The position numbers and the translations under genes are program-made. 64,000 bases of DNA, from the NCBI RefSeq assembly GCF_910591885.1, contig NW_025963548.1, positions 3,091,501 to 3,155,500 of the forward strand, written 5' to 3'. The notes under the pieces are model-generated. The model made no database searches. It was not told where the DNA came from and saw only the letters and a list, made by a program, of their open reading frames with translations. Of the stretch, positions 10,549-23,830 are shown one piece after another. Every line of letters begins with the position of its first letter. Position 1 is the stretch's first letter. Source of the DNA: Bombus terrestris (Eukaryota > Arthropoda > Insecta > Hymenoptera > Apidae).

Positions 10549-12235
10549 CTGACAAAATTAGGCAATAAGAGGAAATATATACAAGGTAATATAAGGTATA
10601 TGTATAGCTTGGAAATTGTAATCGTTGCTCGCTCGCTCCGCTCGCTCGTAAAAATCTAGTCAAACCTCACAACCGATGCGACACGTTAGCAAATTTGAAA
10701 TAAGTCGCCTCCTTGTCGAATAACGAACGCAAGAGGGATTGGTTTTAGGTTAGCCTATGGTGTTCGAGCGAGCGCAGCGAGTGAGGGACGCGTAATTGTG
10801 TGTCACAAACCAACGGTTTGGAACATAGGGACATTGAAATATTCGCACCAGCCCGAGGAGCCGGAAGTCCTTATTGAATTGCGTACTGACGAAAGTTTAC
10901 AGTTTATAAATAGTGTTACATAAATAGTAATATTTCCACATAGTAGAGTGCAACGTGTGGTCCGAAATCGCTGACAAAATTAGGCAATAACAGGAAATAT
11001 ATACAAGGTAATATAAGGTATATGTATAGCTTGGAAATTGTAATCGTTGCTCGCTCGCTCCGCTCGCTCGTAAAAATCTAGTCAAACCTCACAACCGATG
11101 CGACACGTTAGCAAATTTGAAATAAGTCGCCTCCTTGTCGAATAACGAACGCAAGAGGAATTGGTTTTAGGTTAGCCTATGGTGTTCGAGCGAGCGCAGC
11201 GAGTGAGGGACGCGTAATTGTGTGTCACAAACCAACGGTTTGGAACATAGGGACATTGAAATATTCGCACCAGCCCGAGGAACCGCAAGTCTTTATCGAA
11301 TTGCATACTGACAAAAGTTTACATTTCATCAATAGTTTTACATAAATAGTAATATTTTCACATAGTACAGTGCAGCGTGTGGTCCGATATCGCTGACTAA
11401 ATTAGGCAAAGCCGGAAATATATGCAAGGCAATATAAGGTATATGTATAGCGTGGAAATTGTAATCGTAGCTCGCTCGCCCCGCTCGCTCGTATAAATCT
11501 AGTCCAACCTCACAACCGATCCGACACGTTAGCAAATTTGAAATAAGTTGCCGCCTTATCGAATAACGAACGCAAGAGTTATTGGTTTTAGGTTAGGCTA
11601 TAGTTTTCGAGCGAGCGCAGCGAGCGAGGGTCGCGTAAATGTTTGTCACAAACCAACGGTTTGGCACATAGGGACATTGAAATATTCGCACCAGCCCGAG
11701 GAGCCGGATGTCCTTATCGAATTGCGTACTGACGAAAGTTTACAGTTTATCAATAGTTTTACATAAATAGTAATATTTCCACATAGTAGAGTGCAACGTG
11801 TGGTCCGAAATCGCTCACAAAATTAGGCAATAACAGGAAATATATTCAAGGTAATATAAGGTATATGTATAGCTTGGAAAATGCAGTCGTTGCTCGCTCG
11901 CTCCGCTCGCTCGTAAAAATCTAGTCAAACCTCACAACCGATGCGACACGTTAGCAAATTTGAAATAAGTCGCCTCCTTGTCGAATAACGAACGCAAGAG
12001 GGATTGGTTTTAGGTTAGCCTATGGTGTTCGAGCGAGCGCAGCGAGTGAGGGACGCGTAATTGTGTGTCACAAACCAACGGTTTGGAACATAGGGACATT
12101 GAAATATTCGCACCAGCCCGAGGAACCGCAAGTCTTTATCGAATTGCATACTGACAAAAGTTTACATTTCATCAATAGTTTTACATAAATAGTAATATTT
12201 CCACATAGTAGAGTGCAACGTGTGGTCCGAAATCG
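10549..12235. repeat. Copy of 3799-5485 (four monomers)
   Basis: Monomers at 10549, 10971, 11393 (beta) and 11814 match 3799, 4221, 4643 and 5064 at a constant 6,750-bp offset, including the rare CGCTCACAAAA at 11812. A local difference is AAAATGCAGTCG near 11879-11889, where the usual sequence is AAATTGTAATCG. Confidence 0.8.
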
Positions 12236-15200
12236 CTGACAAAATTAGGCAATAAGAGGAAATATATACAAGGTAATATAAGGTATATGTATAGCTTGGA
12301 AATTGTAATCGTTGCTCGCTCGCTCCGCTCGCTCGTAAAAATCTAGTCAAACCTCACAACCGATGCGACACGTTAGCAAATTTGAAATAAGTCGCCTCCT
12401 TGTCGAATAACGAACGCAAGAGGGATTGGTTTTAGGTTAGCCTATGGTGTTCGAGCGAGCGCAGCGAGTGAGGGACGCGTAATTGTGTGTCACAAACCAA
12501 CGGTTTGGAACATAGGGACATTGAAATATTCGCACCAGCCCGAGGAGCCGGAAGTCCTTATTGAATTGCGTACTGACGAAAGTTTACAGTTTATCAATAG
12601 TTTTACATAAATAGTAATATTTCCACATAGTACAGTGCAACGTGTGGTCCGAAATCGCTGACAAAATTAGGCAATAACAGGAAATATATGCAAGGCAATA
12701 TAAGGTATATGTACAGCTTGGAAATTGTAATCGTAGCTCGCTCGCTCCGCTCGCTCGTAAAAATCCAGTCCAACCTCACAACCGATCCGACACGTTAGCA
12801 AATTTGAAATAAGTCGCCGCCTTATCGAATAACGAACGGAAGAGGGATTGGTTTTAGGTTAGCCTATGGTGTTCGAGCGAGCGCAGCGAGTGAGGGACGC
12901 GTAATTGTGTGTCACAAACCAACGGTTTGGAACATAGGGACATTGAAATATCTGCACCAGCCCGAGGAACCGCAAGTCTTTATCGAATTGCATACTGACA
13001 AAAGTTTACATTTCATCAATAGTTTTACATAAATAGTAATATTTTCACATAGTACAGTGCAGCGTGTGGTCCGAAATCGCTGACAAAATTAGGCAATAAC
13101 AGGAAATATATACAAGGTAATATAAGGTATATGTATAGCTTGGAAATTGTAATCGTTGCTCGCTCGCTCCGCTCGCTCGTAAAAATCGAGTCAAACCTCA
13201 CAACCGAACCGACACGTTAGCAAATTTGAAATAAGTCGCCGCCTTATCGAATAACGAACGCAAGAGGGATTGGTTTTAGGTTAGGCTATAGTTTTCGAGC
13301 GAGCGCAGCGAGCGAGGGACGCGTAAAGGTGTGTCACAAACCAACGGTTTGGAACATAGGGACATTGAAATATTCGCACCAGCCCGAAGAGCCGGAAGTC
13401 CTGATCGCATTGCGTACTGACGAATGTTTACAGTTTATCAATAGTTTTACACAAATAGTAATATTTACACATAGTACAGTGCAACGTGTGGTCCGATATC
13501 GCTGACTAAATTAGGCAAAAACAGGAAATATATGCAAGGCAATATAAGGTATATGTATAGCGTGGAAATTGTAATCGTAGCTCGCTCGATCCGCTCGCTC
13601 GTATAAATCTAGTCCAACCTCACAACCGATCCGACACGTTAGCAAATTTGAAACAAGTCGCCTCCTTATCGAATAACGAACGCAAGAGGGCTTGGTTTTA
13701 GGTTAGGCTATATTTTTCGAGCGAGCGCAGCGAGCGAGGGTCGCGTAAATGTTTGTCACAAACCAACGGTTTGGCACATAGGGACATTGAAATATTCGCA
13801 CCAGCCCGAGGAGCCGGATGTCCTTATCGAATTGCGTACTGACGAAAGTTTACAGTTTATCAATAGTTTTACATAAATAGTAATATTTCCACATAGTAGA
13901 GTGCAACGTGTGGTCCGAAAGCGCTGACAAAATTAGGCAATAACAGGAAATATATACAAGGTAATATAAGGTATATGTATAGCTTGGAAATTGTAATCGT
14001 TGCTCGCTCGCTCCGCTCGCTCGTAAAAATCTAGTCAAACCTCACAACCGATGCGACACGTTAGCAAATTTGAAATAAGTCGCCTCCTTGTCGAATAACG
14101 AACGCAAGAGGGATTGGTTTTAGGTTAGCCTATGGTGTTCGAGCGAGCGCAGCGAGTGAGGGACGCGTAATTGTGTGTCACAAACCAACGGTTTGGAACA
14201 TAGGGACATTGAAATATTCGCACCAGCCCGAGGAACCGCAAGTCTTTATCGAATTGCATACTGACAAAAGTTTACATTTCATCAATAGTTTTACATAAAT
14301 AGTAATATTTTCACATAGTACAGTGCAGCGTGTGGTCCGATATCGCTGACTAAATTAGGCAAAGCCGGAAATATATGCAAGGCAATATAAGGTATATGTA
14401 TAGCGTGGAAATTGTAATCGTAGCTCGCTCGCCCCGCTCGCTCGTATAAATCTAGTCCAACCTCACAACCGATCCGACACGTTAGCAAATTTGAAATAAG
14501 TTGCCGCCTTATCGAATAACGAACGCAAGAGGTATTGGTTTTAGGTTAGGCTATAGTTTTCGAGCGAGCGCAGCGAGCGAGGGTCGCGTAAAGGTTTGTC
14601 ACAAACCAACGGCTTGGCACATAGGGACATTGAAATATTCGCACCAGCCCGAGGAGCCGGAAGTCCTTATTGAATTGCGTACTGACAAAAGTTTACAGTT
14701 TATCAATAGTTTTACATAAATAGTAATATTTCCACATAGTAGAGTGCAACGTGTGGTCCGAAATCGCTGACAAAATTAGGCAATAACAGGAAATATATGC
14801 AAGGCAATATAAGGTATATGTATAGCGTGGAAATTGTAATCGTAGCTCGCTCGCTCCGCTCGCTCGTATAAATCTAGTCCAACCTCACAACCGATCCGAC
14901 ACGTTAGCAAATTTGAAATAAGTCGCCGCCTTATCGAATAACGAACGCAAGAGGGATTGGTTTTAGGTTAGGCTATAGTTTTCGAGCGAGCGCAGCGAGC
15001 GAGGGACGCGTAAAGGTGTGTCACAAACCAACGGCTTGGCACATAGGGACATTGAAATATTCGCACCAGCCCGAGGAGCCGGAAGTCCTGATCGCAATGC
15101 GTACTGACGAAAGTTTACAGTTTATCAATAGTTTTACATAAATACTAATATTTCCATATAGTACAGTGCAACGTGTGGTCCGAAATCGCTGACAAAATTA

Positions 15201-17719
15201 GGCAATAACAGGAAATATATACAAGGTAATATAAGGTATATGTATAGCTTGGAAATTGTAATCGTTGCTCGCTCGCTCCGCTCGCTCGTAAAAATCTAGT
15301 CAAACCTCACAACCGATGCGACACGTTAGCAAATTTGAAATAAGTCGCCTCCTTGTCGAATAACGAACGCAAGAGGGATTGGTTTTAGGTTAGCCTATGG
15401 TGTTCGAGCGTGCGTAGCGAGTGAGGGACGCGTAATTGTGTGTCACAAACCAACGGTTTGGAACATAGGGACATTGAAATATTCGCACCAGCCCGAGGAA
15501 CCGCAAGTCTTTATCGAATTGCATACTGACAAAAGTTTACATTTCATCAATAGTTTTACATAAATAGTAATATTTTCACATAGTACAGTGCAGCGTGTGG
15601 TCCGATATCGCTGACTAAATTAGGCAAAGCCGGAAATATATGCAAGGCAATATAAGGTATATGTATAGCGTGGAAATTGTAATCGTAGCTCGCTCGCCCC
15701 GCTCGCTCGTATAAATCTAGTCCAACCTCACAACCGATCCGACACGTTAGCAAATTTGAAATAAGTTGCCGCCTTATCGAATAACGAACGCAAGAGGTAT
15801 TGGTTTTAGGTTAGGCTATAGTTTTCGAGCGAGCGCAGCGAGCGAGGGTCGCGTAAAGGTTTGTCACAAACCAACGGTTTGGCACATAGGGATATTGAAA
15901 TATTCGCACCAGCCCGAGGAGCCGGATGTCCTTATCGAATTGCGTACTGACGAAAGTTTACAGTTTATCAATAGTTTTACATAAATAGTAATATTTCCAC
16001 ATAGTAGAGTGCAACGTGTGGTCCGAAATCGCTGACAAAATTAGGCAATAACAGGAAATATATACAAGGCAATATAAGGTATATGTATAGCTTGGAAATT
16101 GTAATCGTTGCTCGCTCGCTCCGCTCGCTCGTAAAAATCTAGTCAAACCTCACAACCGATGCGACACGTTAGCAAATTTGAAATAAGTCGCCTCCTTGTC
16201 GAATAACGAACGCAAGAGGGATTGGTTTTAGGTTAGCCTATGGTGTTCGAGCGAGCGCAGCGAGTGAGGGACGCGTAATTGTGTGTCACAAACCAACGGT
16301 TTGGAACATAGGGACATTGAAATATTCGCACCAGCCCGAGGAACCGCAAGTCTTTATCGAATTGCATACTGACAAAAGTTTACATTTCATCAATAGTTTT
16401 ACATAAATAGTAATATTTTCACATAGTACAGTGCAACGTGTGGTCCGAAATCGCTGACAAAATTAGGCAATAACAGGAAATATATGCAAGGCAATATAAG
16501 GTATATGTACAGCTTGGAAATTGTAATCGTAGCTCGCTCGCTCCGCTCGCTCGTAAAAATCCAGTCCAACCTCACAACCGATCCGACACGTTAGCAAATT
16601 TGAAATAAGTCGCCGCCTTATCGAATAACGAACGCAAGAGGGATTGGTTTTAGGTTAGCCTATGGTGTTCGAGCGAGCGCAGCGAGTGAGGGACGCGTAA
16701 TTGTGTGTCACAAACCAACGGTTTGGAACATAGGGACATTGAAATATCTGCACCAGCCCGAGGAACCGCAAGTCTTTATCGAATTGCATACTGACAAAAG
16801 TTTACACTTCATCAATAGTTTTACATAAATAGTAATATTTTCACATAGTACAGTGCAGCGTGTGGTCCGAAATCGCTGACAAAATTAGGCAATAACAGGA
16901 AATATATACAAGGTAATATAAGGTATATGTATAGCTTGGAAATTGTAATCGTTGCTCGCTCGCTCCGCTCGCTCGTAAAAATCGAGTCAAACCTCACAAC
17001 CGATCCGACACGTTAGCAAATTTGAAATAAGTCGCCGCCTTATCGAATAACGAACGCAAGAGGGATTGGTTTTAGGTTAGGCTATAGTTTTCGAGCGAGC
17101 GCAGCGAGCGAGGGACGCGTAAAGGTGTGTCACAAACCAACGGTTTGGAACATAGGGACATTGAAATATTCGCACCAGCCCGAGGAACCGCAAGTCTTTA
17201 TTGAATTGCGTACTGACGAATGTTTACAGTTTATCAATAGTTTTACACAAATAGTAATATTTACACATAGTACAGTGCAACGTGTGGTCCGATATCGCTG
17301 ACTAAATTAGGCAAAAACAGGAAATATATGCAAGGCAATATAAGGTATATGTACAGCTTGGAAATTGTAATCGTAGCTCGCTCGCTCCGCTCGCTCGTAA
17401 AAATCCAGTCCAACCTCACAACCGATCCGACACGTTAGCAAATTTGAAATAAGTCGCCGCCTTATCGAATAACGAACGCAAGAGGGATTGGTTTTAGGTT
17501 AGCCTATGGTGTTCGAGCGAGCGCAGCGAGTGAGGGACGCGTAATTGTGTGTCACAAACCAACGGTTTGGAACATAGGGACATTGAAATATCTGCACCAG
17601 CCCGAGGAACCGCAAGTCTTTATCGAATTGCATACTGACAAAAGTTTACATTTCATCAATAGTTTTACATAAATAGTAATATTTCCACATAGTAGAGTGC
17701 AACGTGTGGTCCGAAATCG
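12236..17719. repeat. 13-monomer HOR, copy 1 (5,484 bp)
   Basis: This begins with the AATAAGAGG monomer at 12236 and holds 13 monomers, with beta copies at 14346 and 15611. It is followed directly by a second copy at 17720-23203 at a constant 5,484-bp offset. The rare GCGTGCG variant at 15411 recurs at 20895. The least alike part of the pair is 13502-14766, which has ATCCG in arm 1, GCGCTGAC and GGCTTGG; these are not found at 18986-20250. Confidence 0.85.
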
Positions 17720-20700
17720 CTGACAAAATTAGGCAATAAGAGGAAATATATACAAGGTAATATAAGGTATATGTATAGCTTGGAAATTGTAATCGTTGCT
17801 CGCTCGCTCCGCTCGCTCGTAAAAATCTAGTCAAACCTCACAACCGATGCGACACGTTAGCAAATTTGAAATAAGTCGCCTCCTTGTCGAATAACGAACG
17901 CAAGAGGGATTGGTTTTAGGTTAGCCTATGGTGTTCGAGCGAGCGCAGCGAGTGAGGGACGCGTAATTGTGTGTCACAAACCAACGGTTTGGAACATAGG
18001 GACATTGAAATATTCGCACCAGCCTGAGGAGCCGGAAGTCCTTATTGAATTGCGTACTGACGAAAGTTTACAGTTTATCAATAGTTTTACATAAATAGTA
18101 ATATTTCCACATAGTACAGTGCAACGTGTGGTCCGAAATCGCTGACAAAATTAGGCAATAACAGGAAATATATGCAAGGCAATATAAGGTATATGTACAG
18201 CTTGGAAATTGTAATCGTAGCTCGCTCGCTCCGCTCGCTCGTAAAAATGCAGTCCAACCTCACAACCGATCCGACACGTTAGCAAATTTGAAATAAGTCG
18301 CCGCCTTATCGAATAACGAACGCAAGAGGGATTGGTTTTAGGTTAGCCTATGGTGTTCGCGCGAGCGCAGCGAGTGAGGGACGCGTAATTGTGTGTCACA
18401 AACCAACGGTTTGGAACATAGGGACATTGAAATATCTGCACCAGCCCGAGGAACCGCAAGTCTTTATCGAATTGCATACTGACAAAAGTTTACATTTCAT
18501 CAATAGTTTTACATAAATAGTAATATTTTCACATAGTACAGTGCAGCGTGTGGTCCGAAATCGCTGACAAAATTAGGCAATAACAGGAAATATATACAAG
18601 GTAATATAAGGTATATGTATAGCTTGGAAATTGTAATCGTTGCTCGCTCGCTCCGCTCGCTCGTAAAAATCGAGTCAAACCTCACAACCGAACCGACACG
18701 TTAGCAAATTTGAAATAAGTCGCCGCCTTATCGAATAACGAACGCAAGAGGGATTGGTTTTAGGTTAGGCTATAGTTTTCGAGCGAGCGCAGCGAGCGAG
18801 GGACGCGTAAAGGTGTGTCACAAACCAACGGTTTGGAACATAGGGACATTGAAATATTCGCACCAGCCCGAGGAGCCGGAAGTCCTGATCGCATTGCGTA
18901 CTGACGAATGTTTACAGTTTATCAATGGTTTTACACAAATAGTAATATTTACACATAGTACAGTGCAACGTGTGGTCCGATATCGCTGACTAAATTAGGC
19001 AAAAACAGGAAATATATGCAAGGCAATATAAGGTATATGTATAGCGTGGAAATTGTATTCGTAGCTCGCTCGCTCCGCTCGCTCGTATAAATGTAGTCCA
19101 ACCTCACAACCGATCCGACACGTTAGCAAATTTGAAACAAGTCGCCTCCATATCGAATAACGAACGCAAGAGGGCTTGGTTTTAGGTTAGGCTATATTTT
19201 TCGAGCGAGCGCAGCGAGCGAGGGTCGCGTAAATGTTTGTCACAAACCAACGGTTTGGCACATAGGGACATTGAAATATTCGCACCAGCCCGAGGAGCCG
19301 GATGTCCTTATCGAATTGCGTACTGACGAAAGTTTACAGTTTATCAATAGTTTTACATAAATAGTAATATTTCCACATAGTAGAGTGCAACGTGTGGTCC
19401 GAAATCGCTGACAAAATTAGGCAATAACAGGAAATATATACAAGGTAATATAAGGTATATGTATAGCTTGGAAATTGTAATCGTTGCTCGCTCGCTCCGC
19501 TCGCTCGTAAAAATCTAGTCAAACCTCACAACCGATGCGACACGTTAGCAAATTTGAAATAAGTCGCCTCCTTGTCGAATAACGAACGCAAGAGGGATTG
19601 GTTTTAGGTTAGCCTATGGTGTTCGAGCGAGCGCAGCGAGTGAGGGACGCGTAATTGTGTGTCACAAACCAACGGTTTGGAACATAGGGACATTGAAATA
19701 TTCGCACCAGCCCGAGGAACCGCAAGTCTTTATCGAATTGCATACTGACAAAAGTTTACATTTCATCAATTGTTTTACATAAATAGTAATATTTTCACAT
19801 AGTACAGTGCAGCGTGTGGTCCGATATCGCTGACTAAATTAGGCAAAGCCGGAAATATATGCAAGGCAATATAAGGTATATGTATAGCGTGGAAATTGTA
19901 ATCGTAGCTCGCTCGCCCCGCTCGCTCGTATAAATCTAGTCCAACCTCACAACCGATCCGACACGTTAGCAAATTTGAAATAAGTTGCCGCCTTATCGAA
20001 TAACGAACGCAAGAGGTATTGGTTTTAGGTTAGGCTATAGTTTTCGAGCGAGCGCAGCGAGCGAGGGTCGCGTAAAGGTTTGTCACAAACCAACGGTTTG
20101 GCACATAGGGACATTGAAATATTCGCACCAGCCCGAGGAGCCGGATGTCCTTATCGAATTGCGTACTGACGAAAGTTTACAGTTTATCAATAGTTTTACA
20201 TAAATAGTAATATTTCCACATAGTAGAGTGCAACGTGTGGTCCGAAATCGCTGACAAAATTAGGCAATAACAGGAAATATATGCAAGGCAATATAAGGTA
20301 TATGTATAGCGTGGAAATTGTAATCGTAGCTCGCTCGCTCCGCTCGCTCGTATAAATCTAGTCCAACCTCACAACCGATCCGACACGTTAGCAAATTTGA
20401 AATAAGTCGCCGCCTTATCGAATAACGAACGCAAGAGGGATTGGTTTTAGGTTAGGCTATAGTTTTCGAGCGAGCGCAGCGAGCGAGGGACGCGTAAAGG
20501 TGTGTCACAAACCAACGGCTTGGCACATAGGGACATTGAAATATTCGCACCAGCCCGAGGAGCCGGAAGTCCTGATCGCAATGCGTACTGACGAAAGTTT
20601 ACAGTTTATCAATAGTTTTACATAAATACTAATATTTCCATATAGTACAGTGCAACGTGTGGTCCGAAATCGCTGACAAAATTAGGCAATAACAGGAAAT

Positions 20701-23203
20701 ATATACAAGGTAATATAAGGTATATGTATAGCTTGGAAATTGTAATCGTTGCTCGCTCGCTCCGCTCGCTCGTAAAAATCTAGTCAAACCTCACAACCGA
20801 TGCGACACGTTAGCAAATTTGAAATAAGTCGCCTCCTTGTCGAATAACGAACGCAAGAGGGATTGGTTTTAGGTTAGCCTATGGTGTTCGAGCGTGCGCA
20901 GCGAGTGAGGGACGCGTAATTGTGTGTCACAAACCAACGGTTTGGAACATAGGGACATTGAAATATTCGCACCAGCCCGAGGAACCGCAAGTCTTTATCG
21001 AATTGCATACTGACAAAAGTTTACATTTCATCAATAGTTTTACATAAATAGTAATATTTTCACATAGTACAGTGCAGCGTGTGGTCCGATATCGCTGACT
21101 AAATTAGGCAAAGCCGGAAATATATGCAAGGCAATATAAGGTATATGTATAGCGTGGAAATTGTAATCGTAGCTCGCTCGCCCCGCTCGCTCGTATAAAT
21201 CTAGTCCAACCTCACAACCGATCCGACACGTTAGCAAATTTGAAATAAGTTGCCGCCTTATCGAATAACGAACGCAAGAGGTATTGGTTTTAGGTTAGGC
21301 TATAGTTTTCGAGCGAGCGCAGCGAGCGAGGGTCGCGTAAAGGTTTGTCACAAACCAACGGTTTGGCACATAGGGATATTGAAATATTCGCACCAGCCCG
21401 AGGAGCCGGATGTCCTTATCGAATTGCGTACTGACGAAAGTTTACAGTTTATCAATAGTTTTACATAGATAGTAATATTTCCACATAGTAGAGTGCAACG
21501 TGTGGTCCGAAATCGCTGACAAAATTAGGCAATAACAGGAAATATATACAAGGCAATATAAGGTATATGTATAGCTTGGAAATTGTAATCGTTGCTCGCT
21601 CGCTCCGCTCGCTCGTAAAAATCTAGTCAAACCTCACAACCGATGCGACACGTTAGCAAATTTGAAATAAGTCGCCTCCTTGTCGAATAACGAACGCAAG
21701 AGGGATTGGTTTTAGGTTAGCCTATGGTGTTCGAGCGAGCGCAGCGAGTGAGGGACGCGTAATTGTGTGTCACAAACCAACGGTTTGGAACATAGGGACA
21801 TTGAAATATTCGCACCAGCCCGAGGAACCGCAAGTCTTTATCGAATTGCATACTGACAAAAGTTTACATTTCATCAATAGTTTTACATAAATAGTAATAT
21901 TTTCACATAGTACAGTGCAACGTGTGGTCCGAAATCGCTGACAAAATTAGGCAATAACAGGAAATATATGCAAGGCAATATAAGGTATATGTACAGCTTG
22001 GAAATTGTAATCGTAGCTCGCTCGCTCCGCTCGCTCGTAAAAATCCAGTCCAACCTCACAACCGATCCGACACGTTAGCAAATTTGAAATAAGTCGCCGC
22101 CTTATCGAATAACGAACGCAAGAGGGATTGGTTTTAGGTTAGCCTATGGTGTTCGAGCGAGCGCAGCGAGTGAGGGACGCGTAATTGTGTGTCACAAACC
22201 AACGGTTTGGAACATAGGGACATTGAAATATCTGCACCAGCCCGAGGAACCGCAAGTCTTTATCGAATTGCATACTGACAAAAGTTTACATTTCATCAAT
22301 AGTTTTACATAAATAGTAATATTTTCACATAGTACAGTGCAGCGTGTGGTCCGAAATCGCTGACAAAATTAGGCAATAACAGGAAATATATACAAGGTAA
22401 TATAAGGTATATGTATAGCTTGGAAATTGTAATCGTTGCTCGCTCGCTCCGCTCGCTCGTAAAAATCGAGTCAAACCTCACAACCGATCCGACACGTTAG
22501 CAAATTTGAAATAAGTCGCCGCCTTATCGAATAACGAACGCAAGAGGGATTGGTTTTAGGTTAGGCTATAGTTTTCGAGCGAGCGCAGCGAGCGAGGGAC
22601 GCGTAAAGGTGTGTCACAAACCAACGGTTTGGAACATAGGGACATTGAAATATTCGCACCAGCCCGAGGAACCGCAAGTCTTTATTGAATTGCGTACTGA
22701 CGAATGTTTACAGTTTATCAATAGTTTTACACAAATAGTAATATTTACACATAGTACAGTGCAACGTGTGGTCCGATATCGCTGACTAAATTAGGCAAAA
22801 ACAGGAAATATATGCAAGGCAATATAAGGTATATGTACAGCTTGGAAATTGTAATCGTAGCTCGCTCGCTCCGCTCGCTCGTAAAAATCCAGTCCAACCT
22901 CACAACCGATCCGACACGTTAGCAAATTTGAAATAAGTCGCCGCCTTATCGAATAACGAACGCAAGAGGGATTGGTTTTAGGTTAGCCTATGGTGTTCGA
23001 GCGAGCGCAGCGAGTGAGGGACGCGTAATTGTGTGTCACAAACCAACGGTTTGGAACATAGGGACATTGAAATATCTGCACCAGCCCGAGGAACCGCAAG
23101 TCTTTATCGAATTGCATACTGACAAAAGTTTACATTTCATCAATAGTTTTACATAAATAGTAATATTTCCACATAGTAGAGTGCAACGTGTGGTCCGAAA
23201 TCG
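17720..23203. repeat. 13-monomer HOR, copy 2 (5,484 bp)
   Basis: Direct tandem duplicate of 12236-17719. Copy-specific changes include CAGCCTGAGG near 18023 (also at 23507 in the next partial copy), TTCGCGCGAGCG near 18357 and CAATGGTTTTACAC near 18925. The last recurs at 23985 and 27783, which links this copy to the next HOR. Confidence 0.85.
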
Positions 23204-23830
23204 CTGACAAAATTAGGCAATAAGAGGAAATATATACAAGGTAATATAAGGTATATGTATAGCTTGGAAATTGTAATCGTTGCTCGCTCGCTCCGCTCGC
23301 TCGTAAAAATCTAGTCAAACCTCACAACCGATGCGACACGTTAGCAAATTTGAAATAAGTCGCCTCCTTGTCGAATAACGAACGCAAGAGGGATTGGTTT
23401 TAGGTTAGCCTATGGTGTTCGAGCGAGCGCAGCGAGTGAGGGACGCGTAATTGTGTGTCACAAACCAACGGTTTGGAACATAGGGACATTGAAATATTCG
23501 CACCAGCCTGAGGAGCCGGAAGTCCTTATTGAATTGCGTACTGACGAAAGTTTACAGTTTATCAATAGTTTTACATAAATAGTAATATTTCCACATAGTA
23601 CAGTGCAACGTGTGGTCCGAAATCGCTGACAAAATTAGGCAATAACAGGAAATATATGCAAGGCAATATAAGGTATATGTACAGCTTGGAAATTGTAATC
23701 GTAGCTCGCTCGCTCCGCTCGCTCGTAAAAATCCAGTCCAACCTCACAACCGATCCGACACGTTAGCAAATTTGAAATAAGTCGCCGCCTTATCGAATAA
23801 CGAACGCAAGAGGGATTGGTTTTAGGTTAG
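23204..23830. repeat. Junction where HOR offset steps from 13 to 12 monomers
   Basis: To about 23756 the sequence follows 17720-18272 at 5,484 bp, including AAAATCCAGTCC of the left class. From about 23831 it follows the copy one monomer further on (offset 5,062 bp), reading GGCTATAG instead of GCCTATGG. One monomer has been removed. The exchange lies in the class-identical stretch between about 23757 and 23830, between the two GC arms. Confidence 0.75.
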
